A DNA stretch of 6,371 bases from contig QGUO01000215.1 in assembly GCA_003242495.1 (NCBI GenBank), forward strand, positions 1 to 6,371, written 5' to 3'. This DNA is from Pseudomonadota bacterium. Its GTDB lineage: Bacteria > Pseudomonadota > Gammaproteobacteria > Steroidobacterales > Steroidobacteraceae. The notes below the pieces were generated by a model. It did no database searches. It was given only the letters and a program-made list of their open reading frames with translations, and was not told the origin of the DNA. The translations under genes were made by a program, and so were the position numbers. This document shows positions 1-6,196 of this stretch, piece after piece. Within the stretch, counting starts at the first letter, position 1. Every line of letters begins with the position of its first letter.

Positions 1-774
1 CCCCCCCCGCACCTCGCGCCCCGCCCCCCGGGCGGGCCCCGCGCGCCCGCCTTGCTGTGCGGCCAGGCGTGGTTCGCCGCCGTGTTTCGCCGCCTCGATC
101 CGGGCGTGGACATCGCCTGGTCGACCGGCGAAGGGGCGCGCGTCGCGCCCGGCCAGGTGCTGTGCACCCTCGCCGGACCGGCGCGGGCGCTGCTCACCGG
201 CGAACGCACCGCCCTCAATTTCCTGCAGACCCTGTCGGCCACGGCCACCGCCACCCGCCGTTACGTGGACGCCATCGCGGGCACGGGCGCGCGCGTGCTC
301 GATACCCGCAAGACGCTGCCCGGGCTGCGCCTGGCGCAGAAATACGCCGTGCGCTGCGGCGGCGGCGTGAACCACCGGATAGGGCTGTTCGACGCCATCC
401 TGGTCAAGGAAAACCACATCGCCGCGGCCGGCTCCATCGCCGCGGCGGTCGCGCGAGCGCGCGACGTCGCGCCGCCCGGCGCGCTGGTCGAGGTCGAGGT
501 CGAGAATCTGGAGGAGCTCCGCCAGGCGCTGACCACGGACATCGACCGCGTGCTGCTCGACAATTTCACCCTCGAGCAATTGCGCGAGGCCGTCGCGCTC
601 ACGCGCGCCCAGGGTGGGCGCGTTCAACTGGAGGCCTCGGGCAATGTCTCGCTGGAGACCATCCGCGCGATCGCCGAGACCGGCGTGGACTTCATCAGCG
701 TGGGCGGCCTGACCAAGCACGTCCAGGCCGTGGATTTGTCGATGCGCCTGGTGATGGATCCCGCGTCAGCCTGA
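1..774 (+). CDS. nadC: Quinolinate phosphoribosyltransferase (nicotinate-nucleotide pyrophosphorylase, carboxylating), 5' partial
   Basis: The enzyme converts quinolinate and PRPP to nicotinate mononucleotide, CO2 and pyrophosphate in cytoplasmic de novo NAD synthesis. Counting from the TTG codon at base 52, the visible 240 residues carry the family signatures in order: LLTGERTALNF (48-57), DTRKTLPGLR (84-93), CGGGVNHR (102-109), KENH (119-122), EVEVENLEE (147-155), LLDNF (168-172), LEASGN (193-198) and GVDFISVGGLTKH (211-223). R52, R86, H108, R109, K119, E149 and D170 match, at a near-constant offset of 52-53, the substrate-site residues I recall for the M. tuberculosis enzyme. That offset implies about 50 N-terminal residues are missing. 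The TTG is therefore unlikely to be the true start. The frame stays open to base 1, but bases 1-51 would encode a Pro/Gly/Arg-rich stretch unlike any NadC N-terminus, so the left edge is doubtful sequence. The stop is TGA at 772-774. The gene converges on sodB. Identity is very secure. Confidence 0.95.
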   Translation, partial: PPPHLAPRPPGGPRAPALLCGQAWFAAVFRRLDPGVDIAWSTGEGARVAPGQVLCTLAGPARALLTGERTALNFLQTLSATATATRRYVDAIAGTGARVLDTRKTLPGLRLAQKYAVRCGGGVNHRIGLFDAILVKENHIAAAGSIAAAVARARDVAPPGALVEVEVENLEELRQALTTDIDRVLLDNFTLEQLREAVALTRAQGGRVQLEASGNVSLETIRAIAETGVDFISVGGLTKHVQAVDLSMRLVMDPASA

Positions 775-791
775 CGCGCCGCGGCGCGGTC
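773..791 (+). terminator. GC palindrome just after nadC stop, possible weak terminator
   Basis: Bases 775-788 (cgcgccgcggcgcg) are a perfect 14-base palindrome starting right after the nadC stop codon. As RNA it can fold into a five-pair stem with a CGCG loop, extended by two more pairs (773-774 with 790-791) across a one-base bulge. No run of T follows, only gcccttcag. This is therefore not a classical intrinsic terminator, and it could be a chance product of high GC content. Its placement at the 3' end of nadC is the only support for a role in transcript end formation. Confidence 0.3.
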
Positions 792-865
792 GCCCTTCAG
801 TCGTCGGTGGGCGGGGTATCGAGTTACTCGGCGACGCCACGGGCCGGGGCCGCCTCTGGGAAGGA

Positions 866-895
866 CCGATCCCCTCGCAGGCGCGAGGGGATCGG
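866..895 (-). terminator. Perfect 13-bp hairpin between convergent nadC and sodB, probable sodB terminator
   Basis: Arms 866-878 (ccgatcccctcgc) and 883-895 (gcgaggggatcgg) are exact inverted complements around the four-base loop aggc. The hairpin lies about 20 bases past the sodB stop and about 90 bases past the nadC stop, so it fits best as a sodB transcript end. It could act on both strands. On the sodB strand it is followed by tccttccc, a pyrimidine-rich but not U-rich tail. On the nadC strand it is followed by gaaagcggg. The stem is convincing and too long to be chance; the termination role is inferred from position. Confidence 0.55.
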
Positions 896-915
896 GAAAG
901 CGGGTGTTCGTCCCG

Positions 916-1524
916 TCAGGCGGCCTTGAGGTTCTCGGCCGCGAACTCGAAGTTCGCCAGGCGCGCCAGGAAGTTGTCCGTGAAGTCGGGCCGGCGGTTG
1001 CGGAAGTCGACGTAGTAAGCGTGCTCCCACACGTCGAGCACCAGCAGCGGCTTGCCTTCACCAGTCGCGATGGGCGTGTCCGCGTTCGGCGTCTTGGTGA
1101 CCTTGAGCTTGCCGTCGTTGCCAAGTACCAGCCAGGCCCAGCCGGAGCCGAACTGCGTGAGTGCCGCGTTCTTGAACTGCTCCTTGAATTGCTCCACGCC
1201 GCCGAAGTCCTCCTTGAGCTTGGCTTCGAGCGTGCCCGGCACCCCGCCGCCGGTCGGCGACAACGAGTTCCAGAAGAAGCTATGGTTCCAGTGCTGGCCG
1301 GCGTTGTTGAACACCGGCGTGAGATCCGGATTGCCGTGCGAGAGCTTGACCACTTCCTCGAGGGTCTTTCCCTTGAGCGCGTCGTTCTTCTCAACCAGGG
1401 TGTTGAGCGTGTTGACGTACGCCTGATGGTGTTTGCCGTGATGCAGCTCGAGCGTTTCCTGGCACATGCCGCGCTCGGCCAAAGCACCGTAGGAATAGGG
1501 AAGCGCCGGTAGGGTAAAGCTCAT
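916..1524 (-). CDS. sodB: Superoxide dismutase, Fe/Mn family, iron-type fingerprint
   Basis: The 202-residue product converts superoxide to oxygen and hydrogen peroxide. No signal peptide is visible, so it should be cytoplasmic. It begins MSFTLPALPY, as SodB proteins typically do. The four metal ligands are H28 (ELHHGKHH), H81 (QHWNHSFFW), D164 and H168 (DVWEHAYY, the family signature). Q77, in the N-terminal domain before H81, is where iron enzymes place the active-site glutamine; manganese enzymes have Gly there. FGSGWAWL (126-133) also fits the iron type. It is slightly longer than E. coli SodB (193 residues), mainly through a longer loop at residues 62-72. Some positions (NNAGQH, HSFFW) are shared with manganese forms, so metal preference is not certain. 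The ATG at 1524 is chosen because a strong GAGGAGA lies 6 bases upstream and the protein aligns from there; the in-frame extension to 1590 would cross the likely promoter. It lies 104 bases downstream of the c-di-GMP gene on the same strand, apparently with its own promoter. Confidence 0.95.
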   Translation of the reverse strand: MSFTLPALPYSYGALAERGMCQETLELHHGKHHQAYVNTLNTLVEKNDALKGKTLEEVVKLSHGNPDLTPVFNNAGQHWNHSFFWNSLSPTGGGVPGTLEAKLKEDFGGVEQFKEQFKNAALTQFGSGWAWLVLGNDGKLKVTKTPNADTPIATGEGKPLLVLDVWEHAYYVDFRNRRPDFTDNFLARLANFEFAAENLKAA

Positions 1525-1530
1525 GGAGGA

Positions 1531-1537
1531 TCTCCTC
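1531..1537 (-). promoter_or_regulatory. sodB Shine-Dalgarno, within a potential small hairpin
   Basis: Read on the minus strand, GAGGAGA sits 6 bases before the sodB ATG, which fixes that start. The following bases make GAGG-AGAT-CCTC (1537 down to 1526), a four-pair stem with a four-base loop. The ribosome binding site could therefore pair with its own spacer. The ribosome site is clear; any regulatory effect of the hairpin is speculative. Confidence 0.8.
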
Positions 1538-1568
1538 GTCGATCCTGTGCCGCAGGGAAAGACCAAGG

Positions 1569-1597
1569 AACATAGCAGCCGTGACCTCATGCCGCAA
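1569..1597 (-). promoter_or_regulatory. Probable sigma-70 type promoter of sodB (extended -10)
   Basis: On the minus strand, a -35-like TTGCGG (1597 to 1592) is separated by exactly 17 bases from a -10-like TATGTT (1574 to 1569). The -10 is directly preceded by TGC, the TGn of an extended -10. Predicted transcription would begin near 1560-1563, leaving a leader of roughly 35-40 bases before the ATG. The site lies in the gap between the c-di-GMP gene stop and sodB, as expected if sodB is independently transcribed. I see no convincing Fur box, but could not score one. In this GC-rich background such a match is more meaningful than usual, though still only a consensus match. Confidence 0.5.
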
Positions 1598-1628
1598 GCG
1601 CGGTTACCCCTGACGGGGACGGCTCGCC

Positions 1629-4304
1629 TCAGACGTTGACGGCGTGCATCACCTGCTGCGGCACGTCGATCCCATAGCCCTGCGCGTAATCCACGCCGAG
1701 CGTGCGCAACATGTCGATGATGGCGTCGTTCTCGGCGAATTCGGCGATGGTCTGCTTGCCGGTGAGATGCCCGATCTCGTTGATCGAGCGCACCATCTCG
1801 CGGTCGATGGGATCGTGGAGGATTTCCTTGACGAAGCTGCCGTCGATCTTGAGGAAGTCGACCGGGAAGTGCTTGAGGTAGCCGAAGGACGACAGCCCGG
1901 TACCGAAATCATCGAGCGCGAACCGGCAGCCGAGCTCCTTGAGCGCATGGATGAACCGGTTGGCCTGCGAGAAGCTGGCGATGGCCGCCGTCTCGGTGAT
2001 CTCGAAGCAGATTTTCGAGGCGTCGATGCCGCTCCTGTGGAAATGCTCGATCACGAACGGCAGGAACTGGTCGTCGCCCAGGCTCTGCCCGGAGAGGTTG
2101 ATCGAGCACATGGCGAGTTTCTCGCGCTCATCGGCCTCTGACACCAGCCAGCGAAACGCGTGCTCGATCATCCAGCGATCGATGTTGGGCGTCAGGCCGT
2201 AGCGCTCGGCCGCGGCGATGAACTGATCGGGCGCCACGATCTTCCCGGACTCGTCGCGCATGCGCAGCAGCAGCTCGTAATGCAGACCGGTCTGCGGCTG
2301 CTGCAGCGGACGGATCACCTGGCGAAAGATCTCGAAACGCCCGTCCTCGAGGGCATTGTTGATGCGCGCGGCCCACTGCATCTCGCGACGCCGCCGCATC
2401 AGATCGATGTCGTTCTCCTGGAAGCTGTAGATGCGATTGCGCCCGTTCTCCTTGGCGGCCGCACAGGCGCTGTCGGCCGCCGACAGCAGCGCCGCCACGT
2501 CGTCGTTCTCGGGCGAGATCGGCACCACGCCGACGCTCGCGCCCAGGCGGAACGTGCGCTCCTCCCAGGTGAACTTGTAGTTGCGGATGGCCTCGCGCAG
2601 CATCTCGGCGCTGCGGATCGCCTCCTCGAACGAGCAGCTCTCGAGCAGCACACCGAACTCGTCGCCGCCCAGCCGCGCCACGGTGTCGCGCCAGCGGATC
2701 TTGGACTTGAGCAATGCGCCGACCTGCCCGAGCAACGCGTCGCCGGCGCTGTGCCCGCAGTTGTCGTTGATGATCTTGAACTGGTCCAGATCGATGTGAC
2801 ACAGCGCATGGGACGCCTCGCGTGCACGGGCGCTCTTCAGCGCCCGCTCGAGCCGCGCCTCGAACTCGCGACGGTTCACCAGGCCGGTGAGGATGTCGTG
2901 GCTGGCGTGGTAGGACAGCTTGCGATTCAGCTCGCGGCTCTCGCTCACGTCATGGAACACCAGCACGCCGCCGCAGATCGCGCCTGAGCCGCCGCGAATG
3001 GGCGAGGCGCAGCTCTCGATGTACAGCTCGTTGCCGTCGCGACGGATGAGCAGCATCGGGCGCACCGACTTGATGGCGCGTGCCCGCCGGATGGCCACGG
3101 CGAGCGGGTTCTCGAGGGGCTCGCAGGTCTCTTCGTGGAAGCTGCGGAAGACCTCACCGACGAATCGTCCCTGCGCATCCTCGAGACGCCATCCGGTGAG
3201 TTCCTCGGCGACCGGGTTCAGATACTCCACACGGCCGTCCGGGTCGGTCGTGATGACGCCATCGCCGATCGACTGCAGCGTGATCTGGGCACTCTCCTTC
3301 TCCTTGTACAGTGCCTCCTCGTAGAGCTTGCGCTCGGTGACGTCGAGATCGACGCCGACGATGCGCAGCGCCCGTCCCTGCTCGTCGACCCGCGCCTTGG
3401 CGCGACTCACCACCCACACCCACAGCCCGTCCCGATGCCTGAGCCGGTGCACGCTCTCGAACAGCGGCTCCTTGCCCTCCAGGTGCTCGCGCAGGGCGGC
3501 GTGCACGCGCGGCAGATCCTCCGGGTGCACGAGCTGCTGCCAGTCCTCGAGCGAGGCGAGCTCGTCCGCCGCATAGCCCAGCATGGCTTGCCAACGCGGC
3601 GAGAACCAGGCGGTCTGTTTCTCGAGATCGAAGTCCCACAAGCCGTCGTTCGCGCCGTGCAAAGCCAGCTCGCTGCGCTCGCGCAGATCCTCGAAATGCC
3701 GCTTGTAGGCGAGCTGGGTGACGCCGCTGGCGTAGCTCGCGCCGAGCAGCTTGAGCGCCAGGTGCAGGTCGGCGTCCCAGCTTTCGCGTGGACGGGTCGA
3801 GCACATGGCGATGAAGCCGCCGAGACGCTCGCCGACGGCGAAGCCGATGAGCAGCACCGCCCCGACGCGCAGCGCGGCGAAATACGCGGCCTCCGCGGCG
3901 ATCTCCTGGCGCGGCTGCGCCGTGTCACGGATCTCCACGATGCGATTGTGCGTCAGCCGTTCGCGCAGGTAGGGCAGGCCTTCGAGCGACACGCCGCTCA
4001 AGGTCTCGGGATTGAAGGCGGCGAACAGGCCGGGCGCGGCGAGCACCCCCTCGATGCAGGTACGCGCCTCGTCGAAGGTGGCGATGAACATGGCGTCGAG
4101 GCCCAGCCCCTCGCGCAGCGCCTCGAGGTTCTGCCGGACGACGGGCTCGGCGTCCTCGCGGGTCAGGTTCTGGAAATCGACCGCCGCCTTGATGAGTCGC
4201 ACATCGAGGTCCCGGGCCTTGCGAGTCGCGGGGCCGGCAGGTCGAGCGAACAAGCCTCCGCTCTGCGCCATCGCAACGATCTGCTCAGCCGGGTTCGAAG
4301 CCAT
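1629..4304 (-). CDS. GAF-PAS-PAS-GGDEF-EAL c-di-GMP diguanylate cyclase/phosphodiesterase
   Basis: This is an 891-residue soluble signalling protein with no membrane segment or signal peptide. Domains in order: GAF-like sensor (about 48-197), PAS with PAC (about 208-326, ending DLDVTERK), PAS (about 336-457), GGDEF cyclase (about 460-630) and EAL phosphodiesterase (about 640-885). The cyclase has DILTGLVNRREF (470-481) and an intact GGDEF at 546-550. R537-W-R-D540 lies five residues before it, the spacing of the RxxD inhibitory site that binds product. The EAL motif reads ELL (677-679). The other expected metal and catalytic residues are present: N736 (NLS), E768 and E771 (EITE), D798-D799 (DDFGTG), K819 (LKIDG), E855, E858 and Q875 (QGYG). 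Both activities therefore look possible: making c-di-GMP from two GTP, and hydrolysing it to pGpG. The ligands of the GAF and PAS domains cannot be read from sequence. The ATG at 4304 has no good Shine-Dalgarno; M12 (4271) is an alternative start. It is transcribed away from the glycosyltransferase genes across a 170-base gap. Confidence 0.95.
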   Translation of the reverse strand: MASNPAEQIVAMAQSGGLFARPAGPATRKARDLDVRLIKAAVDFQNLTREDAEPVVRQNLEALREGLGLDAMFIATFDEARTCIEGVLAAPGLFAAFNPETLSGVSLEGLPYLRERLTHNRIVEIRDTAQPRQEIAAEAAYFAALRVGAVLLIGFAVGERLGGFIAMCSTRPRESWDADLHLALKLLGASYASGVTQLAYKRHFEDLRERSELALHGANDGLWDFDLEKQTAWFSPRWQAMLGYAADELASLEDWQQLVHPEDLPRVHAALREHLEGKEPLFESVHRLRHRDGLWVWVVSRAKARVDEQGRALRIVGVDLDVTERKLYEEALYKEKESAQITLQSIGDGVITTDPDGRVEYLNPVAEELTGWRLEDAQGRFVGEVFRSFHEETCEPLENPLAVAIRRARAIKSVRPMLLIRRDGNELYIESCASPIRGGSGAICGGVLVFHDVSESRELNRKLSYHASHDILTGLVNRREFEARLERALKSARAREASHALCHIDLDQFKIINDNCGHSAGDALLGQVGALLKSKIRWRDTVARLGGDEFGVLLESCSFEEAIRSAEMLREAIRNYKFTWEERTFRLGASVGVVPISPENDDVAALLSAADSACAAAKENGRNRIYSFQENDIDLMRRRREMQWAARINNALEDGRFEIFRQVIRPLQQPQTGLHYELLLRMRDESGKIVAPDQFIAAAERYGLTPNIDRWMIEHAFRWLVSEADEREKLAMCSINLSGQSLGDDQFLPFVIEHFHRSGIDASKICFEITETAAIASFSQANRFIHALKELGCRFALDDFGTGLSSFGYLKHFPVDFLKIDGSFVKEILHDPIDREMVRSINEIGHLTGKQTIAEFAENDAIIDMLRTLGVDYAQGYGIDVPQQVMHAVNV

Positions 4305-4317
4305 GACAAGGCTACTA

Positions 4318-4335
4318 GTCGGTGCGAAGTCCGAC
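4318..4335. repeat. Short inverted repeat just upstream of the c-di-GMP gene start
   Basis: gtcgg (4318-4322) and ccgac (4331-4335) are inverted complements around an eight-base centre. They lie 14 bases before the ATG at 4304. This could be a small leader hairpin or a half-site pair for a regulator. It overlaps where a Shine-Dalgarno would normally be found, and none is obvious there. Five-base arms are weak evidence and chance is quite possible. Confidence 0.3.
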
Positions 4336-4407
4336 AGTACAAGGGTCGATCAGCATTCGGGCGCCACTCCTCCACGCTGTCCGTTTTGAAAAAGTAGTGC
4401 GGTCCAG

Positions 4408-4425
4408 CGATGTTGGCCGATGTTG
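4408..4425. repeat. Tandem direct repeat CGATGTTG with 10-bp period in the intergenic region
   Basis: cgatgttg occurs at 4408-4415 and again at 4418-4425, one DNA helical turn apart. It lies about 104-121 bases upstream of the c-di-GMP gene start and about 50 bases past the glycosyltransferase stop. Direct repeats at a 10-11 base period are typical of sites bound by OmpR/PhoB-type response regulators, so it could be an operator. The rest of the 170-base gap (4305-4474) holds an AT-rich patch (4384-4394, ttttgaaaaag). I see no promoter or terminator in it that I would defend. Confidence 0.35.
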
Positions 4426-4474
4426 CTCGGATTGTGGCATGGGCCTCGGAGCGATGGAAGTGACGCGTTGCTTT

Positions 4475-6196
4475 TCAGCGACCGCCGTAGGCGCGGGCGG
4501 CGCGCGCATCGCCCCGCGCGACGCAGTGCGGGTCCGCTGGGCCACTTACCAGGAACCAACGCTTGCGATTGGCCACCGCGACCTCGCGCGTGACCGCCGT
4601 GGTGAAGCACGCGGCGATGGCCTCCGGGTCGGCGAGCAGCATCCGTGAGGGACGCTGCGCGAGCCATGCCGCCGCATCGGCCGCCTCGGCGCGATGCTCG
4701 CGCCAGCGCGCATGCCCGAAATTCACGGTCGGGCGGCGCAGCTGCAAGAGGTATTGTTCCTTGTAGCCGACCAGGCCGAGCTCGGCCACGTCCGCGGTGG
4801 CCGACTCCACCAGACGCGCGAACGCGGCGCCCGAGCGCACGGCGTCCATCGCGGGGTTCGCCCAGTAGCCGATCACCAGCAGGGTCGCCGCCAGCGTCGC
4901 GCCCCAGGCGGCGAAGCCGCGTCGCGGACCGGCGACGGCGCAGGCGAGCGCGCCCAGCGCACCGATGAGCGCCAGCGGCCCAACGACATCGAGGCCGTAG
5001 CGCTCGAGCACGTGCGCGCGGATTCCGGGATCCACCAGCGCGTAGCCCGCGGCGCCGAACGCCACCGCCGCGACCAGCCCGGCCAGCGCGAAAACCATGC
5101 GTTGGGCGGACCGCTCGCCGGCAAGCTCGACGAGATACGGACCACAGATCAAGGCCAGCGCCGGCAGCGCTGGCAATACGTAGACGCCGCGCTTGCCCGA
5201 GCTGAAGCTGAAGAACGCCACCACCATCACGATCCACGTCAGCAGCAACAGGATGCGCAGATCGCCGTTGCGCAGGCTTGCGCGCCAGCGCGGCACCAGC
5301 CATGGCAGCAGCGCCGTGAGGGGCAGCCACAGGATCGGGATGACGTTGACCAGGAAATACCAGAAAGGTTTCAGGTGGTGCCAGGCGTTCGTATAGCGCT
5401 CGACGGTCTGCTCGAAGAAGATTTCGTCGGCGTAGGCGGCCAGGGAGGGGTCGGCGCGCAGAGCCAGCCACAACGGCACGAGCCAGACCGACACCGCCGC
5501 CAGCAACGCGAGCGGTCCGAGCGCCCAGGCCGCGCCGCCGCCGAGACGCGGCCGCGGCTGCCAGCGTGATCCGCGCGCCAGGACATACGGCACGAACAGC
5601 AGCAACGGCAGGAAGCCCACGCCCTTGGTGATGATGCCGAAGCCCGCCGCCGCCCACCCGAGTGCATGCCAGCCCCAGGCGGGGCCGAGCAGCAGATGGC
5701 GCAGCAGACCATAGAGCCCAAGGGTGGTCCAGAAACACAGCGTCGCGTCGATCTGCCCCTGCCGTCCCTGCCAGACGAACTGCACGGCGGCGAGCAGCGC
5801 AAGCCCCGCCGCCAGGCCGGCCTCCCGGCTCCACAGGCGCCGCCCGAGATCGTAGACGAGCGCCACGCAACCGAGCGCCGCCAGCAACGACGGCAGGAGG
5901 AACGCCACACGCAGGGACTGTGTGAGCCACAGCGATGCGGCGATCAGCCAGAAGAACAGCGGCGGCTTGTCCTCGTAGGTGTCCCCGCCGATCCGCGGGA
6001 TCAGCCAGTCGCCGCTCGCCAGCATGTCGCGCGCGACCAGGGCGAAGCGCGGCTCGTCCGCCGGCCAGGGATCGCGCAGTCCGAGGCCGCTCGCCATGAG
6101 CACCAGACCCAGCCCCATGAGCAGAAGCAGATCGAGCGCGATCTCGCGTCCGCCGCGACGGCCGCGACGCCACACGCATCCCCAGGCGTGGCTCAT
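4475..6196 (-). CDS. ArnT/PMT-type membrane glycosyltransferase (GT83/GT39-like), polyprenyl-phosphate-sugar dependent
   Basis: This 573-residue integral membrane protein belongs to the GT-C fold group that takes a sugar from polyprenyl phosphate and transfers it to a lipid or protein on the periplasmic face. It has a basic N-terminus, a first hydrophobic segment at about 19-38, and many more to about residue 445. A mostly soluble C-terminal stretch follows (about 450-573). The first loop has DEPR (47-50), and EDKPPLFFW (75-83) matches the ArnT Glu/Asp-Lys-Pro loop. D150 (GQID), K191 (ITKG), R267-Y268 and GKRGVY (334-339) lie where ArnT has charged or aromatic site residues. By family knowledge D47 is the likely key acidic residue; these matches are from memory. 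The ATG at 6196 is preferred over an in-frame one at 6274 because it overlaps the upstream stop as ATGA and the extra 26 residues would run back through that gene. No strong Shine-Dalgarno is seen, consistent with translational coupling. Sugar and acceptor are unknown, and the rest of an arn operon is not visible. Confidence 0.88.
   Translation of the reverse strand: MSHAWGCVWRRGRRGGREIALDLLLLMGLGLVLMASGLGLRDPWPADEPRFALVARDMLASGDWLIPRIGGDTYEDKPPLFFWLIAASLWLTQSLRVAFLLPSLLAALGCVALVYDLGRRLWSREAGLAAGLALLAAVQFVWQGRQGQIDATLCFWTTLGLYGLLRHLLLGPAWGWHALGWAAAGFGIITKGVGFLPLLLFVPYVLARGSRWQPRPRLGGGAAWALGPLALLAAVSVWLVPLWLALRADPSLAAYADEIFFEQTVERYTNAWHHLKPFWYFLVNVIPILWLPLTALLPWLVPRWRASLRNGDLRILLLLTWIVMVVAFFSFSSGKRGVYVLPALPALALICGPYLVELAGERSAQRMVFALAGLVAAVAFGAAGYALVDPGIRAHVLERYGLDVVGPLALIGALGALACAVAGPRRGFAAWGATLAATLLVIGYWANPAMDAVRSGAAFARLVESATADVAELGLVGYKEQYLLQLRRPTVNFGHARWREHRAEAADAAAWLAQRPSRMLLADPEAIAACFTTAVTREVAVANRKRWFLVSGPADPHCVARGDARAARAYGGR

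Noticed and set aside
904..1512. 202-codon plus-strand open frame opposite sodB
   Set aside because: It almost exactly mirrors sodB, which has all metal ligands and a ribosome site. The antisense frame has no independent support.
1525..1590. N-terminal extension of sodB by 22 residues from an ATG at 1590
   Set aside because: It would run through the likely -10 element and leader, and SOD homology starts at MSFTLPALPY with a strong Shine-Dalgarno before it.
1607..1618. Small hairpin cccc-tgac-gggg downstream of the c-di-GMP gene stop as its terminator
   Set aside because: The stem has only four pairs, does not extend, and is not followed by a U-run on the minus strand. It is too weak to call.
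4312..4345. TTGTAC ... TAGTAG as a promoter for the c-di-GMP gene
   Set aside because: Each hexamer matches consensus at about half its positions, spacing is poor at 19 bases, and it would leave almost no leader before the ATG.
3135..4397. 420-codon plus-strand open frame opposite the c-di-GMP gene, and similar ones at 2160-2987 and 4694-5569
   Set aside because: They are antisense to well-supported coding sequence, have compositional bias of antisense GC-rich frames, and show no recognisable domain.
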